Shown here in pieces: positions 1-8,923 of a stretch of 64,000 bases of DNA; within the stretch, counting starts at the first letter, position 1, and every line of letters starts with the position of its first letter. A program made the translations under genes and the position numbers. A model generated the notes under the pieces. The model saw nothing but the letters and a program-made list of their open reading frames with translations, did not search any database and was not told the DNA's origin. Origin of the DNA: Rapidithrix thailandica (GTDB lineage: Bacteria > Bacteroidota > Bacteroidia > Cytophagales > Flammeovirgaceae). The stretch is from assembly GCF_039710355.1 (NCBI RefSeq), contig NZ_JBDKWZ010000010.1:200354-264353 (forward strand), in the 5' to 3' direction.

Positions 1-1
1 T

Positions 2-976
2 GCCAATTCCTTGCGCTTACGCTTGGCCATGCGCTTGACCAATGTAGAGCCGGAGTTGGCCAAACAACATGCGGAAGCGGCTGTTGCCGGGGGAGTGTTG
101 GAAAGTTTTGATGAGATGCCCACCATGTTTTCCAATACAACTGCTTGGGGAGAAGGATACAGTTATAATTATTATTTCTGGTGGGGAGCCGGGAATGGCG
201 TAGTGATGAGCCAGTCCTTTTATGATTTGACGGTGAATATCGGAGGAGTACCTTTTAAAACAACAGATGTAGGTGACCGCCTGGCAAATGGCGAATACCC
301 TGAATTTGTGGATCCCAGAGCTACGGTTATTTTCGGTTCCAGTGATCAGAATGCCGAAAACTCTGAAATTGCCGGCTATCAAGGAAGGTGGAGTGGCATT
401 GCCGCAGGCTTAGCTTCTCCGGACAGGGCAGAGGAAGCTAACAGAGTTCAAAATAATTCCAGAATCAATGTGACACTTCGTGGAAAATTCAACGGAGATA
501 ACGCCCGTGAATTTACCATCTTGCCAATTGCGGAAATCTGGTTTTTAAGAGCAGAGGGAGCCAGCTACGGCTGGAATATGGCTGTGCCTACCCAAGATGC
601 CTATGAAAACGGAGTGAGAGCTTCTTTTGACTATTGGGGATTAAAATCGGCAGATACTTACCTGGCTTCAGAGGCGGTAAACAACCAAGGCATATCGGCA
701 AAATGGGGTGATGGCAATGGTACGGAGTTAGAAAAAATCATCACCCAAAAATACATTGGCGGATATCCGGACAATGGCTGGGAAGCCTGGGCTGACCTCA
801 GACGCCTGGAGTTACCGGAGTTGGAATTTGGTTTACAACTGAATACCAATGTACCTGAAGGAAAAATCATTCAACGGGTGAAATATCCTTTGAATCAAGC
901 ACAGGTAAATGGAGATAATTATAACCAAGTAAAAGATAAAGATACCGAAGGCCATAAACATTGGTGGTCGAAATAA
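2..976 (+). CDS. SusD/RagB family outer-membrane lipoprotein, C-terminal part
   Basis: The reading frame is open from the first bases of the window, so this is the 3' part of a longer gene (about 324 codons here). SusD/RagB proteins are surface lipoproteins that cap a SusC-type TonB-dependent transporter and bind the glycan or peptide to be imported. The alpha-helical start (ANSLRLRLAMRL), the late stretch with EIWFLRAEGA and the terminal EAWADLRRLELP segment are typical of SusD-like proteins of the RagB type. The partner SusC gene would lie upstream, outside the window. The next gene is an M19 dipeptidase, which fits a peptide-uptake locus of the RagAB type, but the substrate is inference. 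Confidence 0.85.
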   Translation, partial: ANSLRLRLAMRLTNVEPELAKQHAEAAVAGGVLESFDEMPTMFSNTTAWGEGYSYNYYFWWGAGNGVVMSQSFYDLTVNIGGVPFKTTDVGDRLANGEYPEFVDPRATVIFGSSDQNAENSEIAGYQGRWSGIAAGLASPDRAEEANRVQNNSRINVTLRGKFNGDNAREFTILPIAEIWFLRAEGASYGWNMAVPTQDAYENGVRASFDYWGLKSADTYLASEAVNNQGISAKWGDGNGTELEKIITQKYIGGYPDNGWEAWADLRRLELPELEFGLQLNTNVPEGKIIQRVKYPLNQAQVNGDNYNQVKDKDTEGHKHWWSK

Positions 977-1063
977 GTGTTCGTCACTTAATAAAAGTAT
1001 TTAAAAATAATTGCATAGTTAGTTAATCGTAAAATGTGTGGCATTCATGTGCATAGTAAAAGG

Positions 1064-1088
1064 GAGACCTCATGGGTCTCTTTTTTTA
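1064..1088 (+). terminator. Intrinsic terminator after the SusD gene
   Basis: GAGACC and GGTCTC arms around a short loop are followed by a run of seven to eight T. It lies about 90 bases after the SusD stop codon. Confidence 0.75.
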
Positions 1089-1184
1089 TTCCGGACCGAC
1101 AGACATGTGAAATCGATGAACCCTCTTTTTGAAAAACGATGTGTGTTGTTGAAGAATATCTGTTCACTGATAATTGAGAATGTC

Positions 1185-1192
1185 TATCTTTG
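1185..1192 (+). promoter_or_regulatory. Possible -7 promoter element for the dipeptidase gene
   Basis: TATCTTTG matches the Bacteroidota -7 consensus TAnnTTTG exactly and lies 30 bases before the ATG at 1223. The -33 element is not convincing, so this is a weak call. Confidence 0.35.
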
Positions 1193-1222
1193 AAGTATTG
1201 AACCTTTTAAACATCAAGACTA

Positions 1223-2491
1223 ATGAAGAGATTTTTTCAGCACCTATTAATGCGTTACTTATTGATTGCATTGCCTTTGGTGGGCTTTTGGGCTTGCGAA
1301 GGGAAAGAACAAAAACAGAAATTAACAGAGGAAGAATTGAAAGTAAAGGCCAACGAACTGGCCCATAAATTTATCATCACAGACGGGCACGTAGATTTGC
1401 CTTACCGCCTACGGGTACATATGTTTCGTTTGCAAAAGGTGTATGTAGATGTATCGCAAAGTACGGAAGACGGTGACTTTGACTATAACCGGGCCAAAGA
1501 AGGTGGCTTGGATGCACCGTTTATGTCTATTTATGTGCCTTCTTCCTACCAGGAAAGCGGAGGGGCTAAGCTCGTAGCGGATTCCCTGATCGATATTGTG
1601 ACCGGAATCGCTGAAAAGCATCCTGAAAAATTTGCCGTGGCGACTACCCCGGCGGAAGTACAACAGAATTTTGAAAAAGGCTTGATTTCCTTGCCAATGG
1701 GTATGGAAAATGGTGCCCCGATAGAGGACGACCTGGCCAATGTCAAGTATTTTTACGACAAAGGAGTGCGTTATATTACACTTACCCATGCAACCAATAA
1801 CCAGATTTGTGATTCTTCTTACGATACGACTCGTTTGTGGAACGGCTTGAGTTCTTTTGGTGAAATGGTGGTGGAAGAAATGAACAAAGTGGGTATCATG
1901 GTGGATATTTCACACGTATCCGACAGCACCTTTTGGGATGTGATGAAGCTTACCAAAGCTCCGGTAATAGCTTCGCATTCTTCATGCCGTTATTATACAC
2001 CGGATTTTGAAAGAAATATGAGCGATGAGATGATCAAAGCCTTGAAAGAAAACGGAGGAGTGATCCAGATTAATTTTGGTTCTACCTTTATCGATGAGAA
2101 ATCCCGTACGTATGATGGCAAAGCACATGAGTATAAATTAAAATTCATGGAAGAGCAGAATTTGCAAGAAGGAGATTCTCTTTTAAAAGCAGAAATGAAG
2201 AAATACCGTCAAGAAAACTTCTTCTCTACCGTGCAAAAAGTAGCCGATCATATCGATCATGTAGTAAAAATTGCCGGGGTGGATTACGTAGGCCTGGGTT
2301 CCGATTTTGACGGGGTAGGTGATTCCCTGCCGATCGGATTAAAAGATGTTTCCGATTATCCCAATTTGATTTTTGAATTGTTGAAAAGGGGGTATTCCGA
2401 TGAAGATATTGAAAAGATCTGCTATAAAAATGTCTTTAGGGTTTGGAATGAAGTAATCGCCACAGCTGAGAAACTTCAGAAAGAGGCATAG
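1223..2491 (+). CDS. Membrane dipeptidase (peptidase family M19)
   Basis: This 422-residue zinc dipeptidase of the renal dipeptidase family hydrolyses dipeptides, probably in the periplasm. The N-terminus is a hydrophobic signal segment ending in a Cys (residue 25, FWAC), so a lipoprotein is likely although the lipobox is not ideal. Zinc-ligand motifs are visible: DGHVD near residues 54-58, the DISHVSDSTFWDV segment with the following ASHSSCR, and VGLGSDFDGV near the C-terminus. It follows the SusD gene in the same direction but after a terminator, so it probably has its own promoter. Together with SusD it suggests use of imported peptides (inference). Confidence 0.92.
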   Translation: MKRFFQHLLMRYLLIALPLVGFWACEGKEQKQKLTEEELKVKANELAHKFIITDGHVDLPYRLRVHMFRLQKVYVDVSQSTEDGDFDYNRAKEGGLDAPFMSIYVPSSYQESGGAKLVADSLIDIVTGIAEKHPEKFAVATTPAEVQQNFEKGLISLPMGMENGAPIEDDLANVKYFYDKGVRYITLTHATNNQICDSSYDTTRLWNGLSSFGEMVVEEMNKVGIMVDISHVSDSTFWDVMKLTKAPVIASHSSCRYYTPDFERNMSDEMIKALKENGGVIQINFGSTFIDEKSRTYDGKAHEYKLKFMEEQNLQEGDSLLKAEMKKYRQENFFSTVQKVADHIDHVVKIAGVDYVGLGSDFDGVGDSLPIGLKDVSDYPNLIFELLKRGYSDEDIEKICYKNVFRVWNEVIATAEKLQKEA

Positions 2492-2521
2492 TAGTAAATA
2501 GGTACGAACATGAAATAAGAG

Positions 2522-2548
2522 GCAGGGGAGAGAGTTCCCTGCTTTTTT
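2522..2548 (+). terminator. Intrinsic terminator after the dipeptidase gene
   Basis: A GCAGGG/CCCTGC stem with an 8-9 base loop is followed by six T. It lies between the dipeptidase gene and the convergent RND gene. Confidence 0.7.
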
Positions 2549-2637
2549 ACCACTAATTGCGCTCGCTGGCCATCCAAAACTAAATAATGTTGAACTGGTA
2601 ATTGGAAAGGACAAAATGTAATCAGCCAGCATATGGT

Positions 2638-5600
2638 TCATTGATCCTTAATTTTTAAAAACAGCGGTAGATATATCCAAACCGCCAATACTGAAAACAG
2701 TAAGCCTCCCATGGATCCTGAGGCGAAGGCAAACCAGAAGGATTCATGTTGCCCCGACCAAACGAAAGGAACCAGGCCCAAAACCGAAGAAAGAATGGTT
2801 AGCAACACCGGAATGATTTTGCTGTTATAGGCTTTTAGGTAATAGGCAAGTTTGTGTTGTCCGAATTTTTTACAATAACTGTTGAAATCGTTGATGATGT
2901 ATAAGGCTGTGTTGACAACTATACCGCTAAGCAGGATGAACGAAGCATAACCTCCTTGGTCGAAGTTAAAATCAAAGAGGTAAAAAGTGAGAAAAACCCC
3001 AATAAACGAAATGGGAATCAGGGAAATGACCGCCAGCGGCTGTAGTAGGGATTCCAATACAATTGCACAGATAAAATAAATTACCAAAATCACGATAAAG
3101 AGCAAATAGTATTGGCTTTTACTATCTTTTTGCCATCCTCCCCAGCCACGTGCATTTGCTTGATAGCCTAAGGGCAAAATTTCTTTGATGCGTTCCAATT
3201 GGCGGTCCATTACGATTTTACTTAATTGGTTAGAGCCGATAAAATCATACGCCAAAGCTAATTGGTATTGTTGATTGTTTTTATGGATCTCGTTACCGGT
3301 TTTGCGTTTTTCCACACTTCCCAAACTAGCCAATTTGAAAGACTTCTCCTGAAAGTCCAGAAATTCATTGTTTAAGTTCCAGACATTGAATTTATCTGCC
3401 CGTTCAGAAACGAGTGAGACCGGATGCCATTCATTCTCTTGAAAAATAGGGGAGAGGGGCATTCGGTAGGTTTGATCCTTTAAATACGCATAAAATTGCT
3501 GTAAGGACACATCGTGCAAACCAAATTGCTCCAAGTGAAAATCCAAATAATACTCGTGTAGGGGGTTGGCATTCCATCCGAAAGAGCCTGTAATGTCTAC
3601 TTCTTTGATCCGGGGGTTATTCAATAAGTCACTACGGAGTAATTCGGCATAGGCATACAGTTGTTCGTAGTTGTAGCCATTCAGGATGATTCCACTGTTT
3701 TTATACCCACTACTTAGGGCGTTGCTAAATCCCCTGCCCACTCCGTATACACCCCAGTCTACACCTCCAAGACTGATGGCTTTCGTTTCCAGTTGGGATT
3801 TGAGGAAATAGGGGAAAGAGCCGTTTTCAAACGCTTCTTTGAAGTGGATGTTAATGGATGAGTTACGGTAACTGTTAATCCGGGTTTGAAACATTTCAAC
3901 TTCATCGAACTTGCTGATAAAGTTTTCCATCTTTTCAATGGCCTGATTGAGCTGTTGCACAGTACAGCCCTCCGGCATCTTTCCCGAAACATATAAAGTT
4001 GTTCGTTGCGGATCACTGTAAAAAGATTGGTTAAATACCTCTTCGGTAAATAAGCGAAAACTTCCTCCCAGTGATTTATTTACCCAACTACGGGCGTTTT
4101 CATTGTACCAGTCCGAGCCAAGGGTTTGATTGTAGAGAGCTGCCCAGAAGCTGTTTTCGTGTTCAAGCTTTTCAGGAAACCAATGTACGGGTAAGCCAAA
4201 GCCCAGAACCAGTAGCAGGATAAAAGCCCATCGGAAGCGCCTGCCCCAAAGAAGAAAGCGGCCGTACTGGCCGGTAAACCGTACAACCCTTTGCTTTCTT
4301 TTGAAATAGCTTTTGTTTCTTCTTTCTTTTAAACGGATTTTGTCAAAAAGTGCGGGGATAAAGAAATAAGCGATGAGTAAGGACACCCCCAGATTGACAA
4401 TTAATACTTGGGCAAAATCGATCAGGTTGATTTGCTGTTGAGCTTTCAACAAAAAGACGATCAGTACAGAGCCGATAGTGGTCAAAGTAGCTGCCAAGAT
4501 GGCCAGAAAGACTTTCCGGTTTTTATGATGGCGCAAGTGGTCGATCATTACGATGCTGTTGTCGATCATCAAGCCAAAGGAAACGGTAATGCCTGCTAAG
4601 GAATACAGGTGAATTTCCAAGTGAAAAAAGTAATAGAAAATAAAAGCAATAAGCAGGTTGGCAGCCAAGCTGAGGGTGATTATGATCAGGTATCGCCATT
4701 GCCGACTGGTGAGTAAGACAAAAGTCAATAAGATACCCATCGAAAACAAAGTCCGTAAAAGGATTTTGTGTAATTCTTTGCTCAAAAATTCTGTGCTGTC
4801 ATAACTGGTCAATAAAGTATACCCGGTGGGCAATTGTTGTTTAATTTGATGAATTTCTTTCTTTATTGTTTCGGCCAGGTGAAGGGTATTGACTTCTTCC
4901 TCGGGATAAATTACCATGTTAACGGTGTTTAGCCCGTTGATGCGAAAGTAACTGCGGGGTGTCTGCTCCAAATACCGAATTTGTGCAATGTCGGTCAGGT
5001 AAATGATCCGCTCCTTATTTTTCTTCAACGGGATCTTTGACCAGTTCACTTCTTCAGAAATATCCATTTGCAATTGTACCCTGACTTGTTGAGGATACAC
5101 CAGGCCGGCTATTTGTACCTTCCCCAAACCCAGAATGTCCTTTCGGAAGTAGTTGTGTATCCCTTGGGCGATCTCATCACCTGTGATGGACAATTGCCGA
5201 ATGCGTTCCGCATCAAACCGGATTTCCCATTCAAAAGGTGTGGCTCCGTATACATTCACTTCGTTGATGCCTTCGAGCTGTGAAAGGTAAGGAACAAGTT
5301 GCTCTTTCGCATATTTTTGAATGTGAAAAGGACTGGCATTGGCATTTAAAGTATAGGTCAGAATGGGAGTGCTGTTTTTCCCGTTGATCCCTAACGAAAG
5401 TGTGGGATAGGAAACGCCCTCAGGTAATTCCCGGTAACTCTGACGGATCAGGGTAGAGAGTTCAAAACGTACGGCATCCAGATTGATGTGCTTTTTGAAA
5501 TTGAGATGAATATTTCCTTGCCCTTTTTTAGATACTGAGTTGATATTTTGTACCCCCTTTACCGTACTGAACAATCCTTCTAGTTTTGAAGTGACTTCCT

Positions 5601-5772
5601 GTTCGATCACTTTGGCTGAGGCGTTGGGCCAGGTATAACTAACTGTAATACCCGCTTGTGTACGGGAAGGGACGAACTGAAGATTGAGCAAAGGAATAAG
5701 GCTTCCTCCAACCATCATAAATAAAACAAAAATAATAATGATGGAAAACGACTGGGGTTTATGGCTGCTCAT
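2638..5772 (-). CDS. RND-family efflux permease (first of two)
   Basis: A protein of about 1,044 residues with the RND/AcrB architecture: an N-terminal membrane helix, a large periplasmic loop, a helix bundle containing GLMIDNSIVMIDH (the proton-relay helix 4 motif), a second helix and periplasmic loop, and a C-terminal bundle. RND pumps export drugs, metals or lipids across the inner membrane using the proton gradient, together with an adaptor and a TolC-type channel. The open frame extends to a GTG at 5796, but the ATG at 5772 (MSSHKPQSF) is the more likely start. No adaptor or channel gene is adjacent; the nearest ones are 3-9 kb away beside the second RND gene on the same strand. The substrate cannot be told. 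Confidence 0.9.
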   Translation of the reverse strand: MSSHKPQSFSIIIIFVLFMMVGGSLIPLLNLQFVPSRTQAGITVSYTWPNASAKVIEQEVTSKLEGLFSTVKGVQNINSVSKKGQGNIHLNFKKHINLDAVRFELSTLIRQSYRELPEGVSYPTLSLGINGKNSTPILTYTLNANASPFHIQKYAKEQLVPYLSQLEGINEVNVYGATPFEWEIRFDAERIRQLSITGDEIAQGIHNYFRKDILGLGKVQIAGLVYPQQVRVQLQMDISEEVNWSKIPLKKNKERIIYLTDIAQIRYLEQTPRSYFRINGLNTVNMVIYPEEEVNTLHLAETIKKEIHQIKQQLPTGYTLLTSYDSTEFLSKELHKILLRTLFSMGILLTFVLLTSRQWRYLIIITLSLAANLLIAFIFYYFFHLEIHLYSLAGITVSFGLMIDNSIVMIDHLRHHKNRKVFLAILAATLTTIGSVLIVFLLKAQQQINLIDFAQVLIVNLGVSLLIAYFFIPALFDKIRLKERRNKSYFKRKQRVVRFTGQYGRFLLWGRRFRWAFILLLVLGFGLPVHWFPEKLEHENSFWAALYNQTLGSDWYNENARSWVNKSLGGSFRLFTEEVFNQSFYSDPQRTTLYVSGKMPEGCTVQQLNQAIEKMENFISKFDEVEMFQTRINSYRNSSINIHFKEAFENGSFPYFLKSQLETKAISLGGVDWGVYGVGRGFSNALSSGYKNSGIILNGYNYEQLYAYAELLRSDLLNNPRIKEVDITGSFGWNANPLHEYYLDFHLEQFGLHDVSLQQFYAYLKDQTYRMPLSPIFQENEWHPVSLVSERADKFNVWNLNNEFLDFQEKSFKLASLGSVEKRKTGNEIHKNNQQYQLALAYDFIGSNQLSKIVMDRQLERIKEILPLGYQANARGWGGWQKDSKSQYYLLFIVILVIYFICAIVLESLLQPLAVISLIPISFIGVFLTFYLFDFNFDQGGYASFILLSGIVVNTALYIINDFNSYCKKFGQHKLAYYLKAYNSKIIPVLLTILSSVLGLVPFVWSGQHESFWFAFASGSMGGLLFSVLAVWIYLPLFLKIKDQ

Positions 5773-5796
5773 TAATTTATTTGGTAACGATAACAC

Positions 5797-6261
5797 TAAA
5801 ATAGTAAGGGAGTTTAAAAGTAAGTATTTTTACTAAATAAAAAAGCACTTTATCTTGTCATTATTGAGCATCTTTTTGATCTGTAATTTTAAGTTGTACA
5901 GGAAGATTACTTTATATTCCAATTAAGTAAGATATTGAAAATTCGTTTCGGGGGCCGCCCTGCGGGAGATGTTCCATCGGGAGGTCGTCTCTTGGGTGGT
6001 AAAGGTTTTCCGTTTAGGGTTCTCAAAAGGCTGTGAATAGAGTTTTCCCCATAGAAGGAAATTTAAATATGTTCTAATTAGCCCTATTATGGGTATGTAT
6101 ATTTTTGTATTCAATAATATACATACCCACTTGATAAGTGGAGGATAACTTATTATTTTTTATACCTTATAATAGGTGTTTTTTATTGATACTGATCAAA
6201 AAGATTGTTAATTTTAACCTATTAACTAACATGAAAAATATTTTCTGAAAAAGTAGTTACA
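5797..6261. other. 465-base intergenic region with nested inverted repeats
   Basis: No convincing gene was seen. A perfect 12-base inverted repeat (GGGTATGTATAT at 6091-6102, complement at 6117-6128) sits in a larger imperfect pair, CCTATTAT near 6083 and ATAATAGG near 6168. It may be an operator, a transcript end or a remnant of a small mobile element. A 63-residue minus-strand frame at 5923-6114 has no recognisable features and is left out. Confidence 0.5.
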
Positions 6262-6612
6262 ATGACCCTGAAAAAACTTTACACTACCCTTCAAACTAAG
6301 GCTCAATTTTACATTGAGTCCGCCATACTGACATTGGTCAGTTTAATGATTTTTAAAATTTGGTTGGATTATTCTTGGTATTATGTAGGCTTGGCCGCCT
6401 TTGGTATTGAAGTTAGTTTGATTTATGCCTATCTCAAATGGCCTAAGTTTTATGATGGATATACTTTTGGCATTTCGATCATCTATGCCTTGGGTGGCTT
6501 TTATTACGGGTACAGCTCTATGGATGCATCCGTACTGTTTGGTGTATTTATGGCTTGTTTTTTATTTTTATTGAGTTTGTTTGCCCATATTCATAAGTCT
6601 TCAGAGCAATAG
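6262..6612 (+). CDS. Small four-helix membrane protein, function unknown
   Basis: A 116-residue protein, mostly hydrophobic, with about four membrane-spanning segments: residues about 18-34, 38-56, 68-84 and 90-108. The N-terminus is basic and the C-terminus short and hydrophilic (HIHKSSEQ). I do not recognise a family. It stands alone between the RND gene (opposite strand) and a 550-base gap, so the context gives no hint. The start is an ATG, and the length and helix pattern look like a real gene. Confidence 0.6.
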   Translation: MTLKKLYTTLQTKAQFYIESAILTLVSLMIFKIWLDYSWYYVGLAAFGIEVSLIYAYLKWPKFYDGYTFGISIIYALGGFYYGYSSMDASVLFGVFMACFLFLLSLFAHIHKSSEQ

Positions 6613-7165
6613 AAAGTAAGCGAAAATCAAACTTTAAAATACTGATGAATTTGAAACACTTCTCTGAAATTATGGTTTCAGGCGAGGTGTATTTTTCGGA
6701 AGGTTAGGGAGAGTAAACAAAGGCCAAAACTTCTTGCCTGAATTTTATCTGAAGTGTACTTTCAAGTAAGAAATTGCTGCATTGAAGTGTTTGAAACTTC
6801 TCCTCAATTGCTGCAAATATGCCTGTAAAGATGATTCATACTTAATTTTTGTGATTTTAAATGAATTATGTAATAAAATATATAAAAAGTGGCTGCTTTT
6901 GCTTTTTAAAAGTTTGAACACCTGTTCAATATAATTTTCTTATAAGTGTTTTGGGAATAATTTGATAATAAGGGAGTTATAGGGGTGTTTGTGTTTTTGT
7001 TAATTACCTACTAATTGGCGTTTTTTGCTGAGTTTATCTTGGGTTAAAAGAAATAAGTTATGTAATTATTTGTAAATAATTAGCTTTTCCAAAGAATGTT
7101 TTGGTGAAAAATTTGGTAAAAGGCTTGTGGACATTTTTATAATTTCTAAACCAAATTTTTATTAA
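6613..7165. other. 553-base AT-rich intergenic region with a 16-base palindrome
   Basis: No gene was seen. TTGAACA-CC-TGTTCAA at 6914-6929 is a perfect dyad with the form of a dimeric regulator site. It lies about 240 bases before the outer-membrane protein gene at 7166. The rest is AT-rich without an obvious repeat. Confidence 0.4.
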
Positions 7166-7720
7166 ATGAAAAAGTTAATTTTTACTGTTTTAGCTCTGGT
7201 AGCATTTTATTCAGCTTCTACAGCACAAGAATTCAAAAAGTTTAGTGTGGGATTAGGTGCGCTTTATGCAATACCTAGTAGTGGCGACTCTTATAAAGGT
7301 GGTGCCGGATTTTACCTGGAGCCACACTATAAGTTAAATGACAATATTGCGGCCGGTTTACGTATGGAGTGGGCCGTGATTGGAGGTGCTGATAAAGATG
7401 GACAAGAGGTAAGTGTATCTGCTTTAGGATCCTACTTGTTAACTGGAGAGTATTATTTTTCTAGCACTAAAGTAAGACCTTTTGCCGGCGCGGGTTTAGG
7501 TCTTTATACTTTAGGTACTGCAGAAGTTGGTAGTGGTAACAACGAGGCAGAAATTGAAATGGGTACTAAATTCGGATTTGCTCCGAGAGTGGGCGTCTTG
7601 TTAAGTCACTTCCGCTTAGGATTGGAGTACAATGTAATCACCGGATTGGATGATAACATTGACTCAAGAAATTACCTGGCAATTAAAGCAGGGTTTGATA
7701 TTGGAGGTGGTAAAAAATAA
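7166..7720 (+). CDS. Outer-membrane beta-barrel protein
   Basis: A 184-residue protein. Residues 1-20 are a signal peptide ending in STAQ, the usual Bacteroidota cleavage context. The rest alternates hydrophobic and polar residues with frequent Gly and aromatic residues (FSVGLGALYAIP, FAGAGLGLYTLG, YLAIKAGFDIG), the pattern of an 8- to 10-stranded barrel of the outer-membrane protein beta-barrel domain type. It probably sits in the outer membrane as a small porin-like or structural barrel. It is a single gene followed by its own terminator. The role is unknown. Confidence 0.8.
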   Translation: MKKLIFTVLALVAFYSASTAQEFKKFSVGLGALYAIPSSGDSYKGGAGFYLEPHYKLNDNIAAGLRMEWAVIGGADKDGQEVSVSALGSYLLTGEYYFSSTKVRPFAGAGLGLYTLGTAEVGSGNNEAEIEMGTKFGFAPRVGVLLSHFRLGLEYNVITGLDDNIDSRNYLAIKAGFDIGGGKK

Positions 7721-7743
7721 TTTTATCATCCATTATTCTATAG

Positions 7744-7772
7744 AAGGCAGTCAGCAATGGCTGCCTTTTTTA
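7744..7772 (+). terminator. Intrinsic terminator after the barrel gene
   Basis: A 10-base stem (AAGGCAGTCA paired with TGGCTGCCTT, one G-U pair) with loop GCAA is followed by further T residues. Confidence 0.8.
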
Positions 7773-7869
7773 CGTTGTACTTGTCAGATTCTCAATCATG
7801 AACTTTTTGAATGATTACCATTAGTATTTGTCTTTGTTGTGAAAAATCCAATGCGCTTCCTGGAAAAAG

Positions 7870-8322
7870 TTGTCTTATTTTATTAATTTCCTAAAAGGAA
7901 GCTTGAATAGAGCATTCGAACAGGGTAAAATTACTCTGAAGAAGGCTTCAAATATTCACTTTACTTTTATTGACAGCTCTTCACTATTAACCCCTAAGCC
8001 CATGTTTCCTGGTAAGAAACCCATCCTGATTCCCAAGCATCATTTCAAATGCATGTTTAGTGTTGACATTGATACACATGCCAATGTTACTGTTTCCGGA
8101 ATACGATTTCTGGAAGTGGCTTACGATGAAAACCTCTCTATGAATGCGAAATTTTGTAAGCATGAACACTTGCATATCGGTAATAAGTATATCAATATCA
8201 ACAAGCTTTATCAGGACTTGTTAAACCACTTGAAAGATAAGCTAATAGAAGAAGCAAAGGAGGTGGAAGGGAAATTAAAAGTGGATTCTATACTAAAGTC
8301 CAGTCATATAAAGTTTCCTTAG
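7870..8322 (+). CDS. Hypothetical protein, possibly a remnant
   Basis: A 150-codon open frame whose only upstream start is TTG at 7870; the first ATG is at 8001. The product has no signal peptide or membrane helix. It contains a Cys/His cluster (KFCKHEHLHIG) and ends in a charged helical stretch (LYQDLLNHLKDKLIEEAKE). I do not recognise a family. The weak start and isolated position leave open that it is a truncated gene. Codon use looks normal for the window. Confidence 0.4.
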   Translation: MSYFINFLKGSLNRAFEQGKITLKKASNIHFTFIDSSSLLTPKPMFPGKKPILIPKHHFKCMFSVDIDTHANVTVSGIRFLEVAYDENLSMNAKFCKHEHLHIGNKYININKLYQDLLNHLKDKLIEEAKEVEGKLKVDSILKSSHIKFP

Positions 8323-8505
8323 GTTTTTTTTAAACCTACATTTATTCAATAGCATTCCTTTAAAGCTTGGGATGGATCAACCTTATAGGGTTTATCCTAA
8401 ATTACATAAATGAATAAACGGGTGGAATTGACAGGGCAAGAATTATTCATACTTTTTCCTGTGCTGCTTTCTTCCTGCCATTAGGGTTTGGTTCACCCCG
8501 AATCA

Positions 8506-8829
8506 CTATAACCACTTCAAAGTCTAGTCAATTAGTCTCCTTTTAAAATTAGTGTAAGGAGGGGTAAGAAAGTCTGTGGGGCTGAAAGGGAATACTTGTT
8601 TTAAAATGCCTCGCTCATTGGAAAATTCACGAAAACCAAAATAATCGTGTGACTTGCCTATACCACTATAGTTGGAGCCGCCAAAGGGCAGGTTGGTGTT
8701 ATTATGATGTACCAAACTATGATTGATACAGGTATTGCCGGCCTGGGTGCTTTGCAACCAATAGCGTATATGCTTCTGGGTTTTAGAATAAATGTATAGA
8801 GCCAAGGGTTTTTCTTTGGCATTAATCAA
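8506..8829 (-). pseudogene. Duplicated 3' fragment of the aldehyde dehydrogenase gene
   Basis: This stretch is almost identical to the 3' end of the complete aldehyde dehydrogenase gene at 29894-31309, covering the last 100 or so codons from LINAKEKPLAL to the end. Homology begins abruptly near 8829, just after the LINAKE codons, and the frame then runs into unrelated sequence. Near the 3' end a TGG codon (Trp in the complete gene) is TAG here, so the fragment also carries a nonsense change. It lacks the NAD-binding domain and the catalytic Cys, so it cannot be active. Confidence 0.9.
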
Positions 8830-8923
8830 AACTTCGAAGAAGCCTCTCCCACAACGTATTTTAGACATGCTCTCATGGACTTCATACGAACCGGTCTTTT
8901 GTGTTCTTCTTTTTCCCGCAAAA

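Noticed and set aside
5923..6114. A 63-residue minus-strand frame in the gap after the RND gene
   Set aside because: It has no recognisable features and overlaps the inverted repeats.
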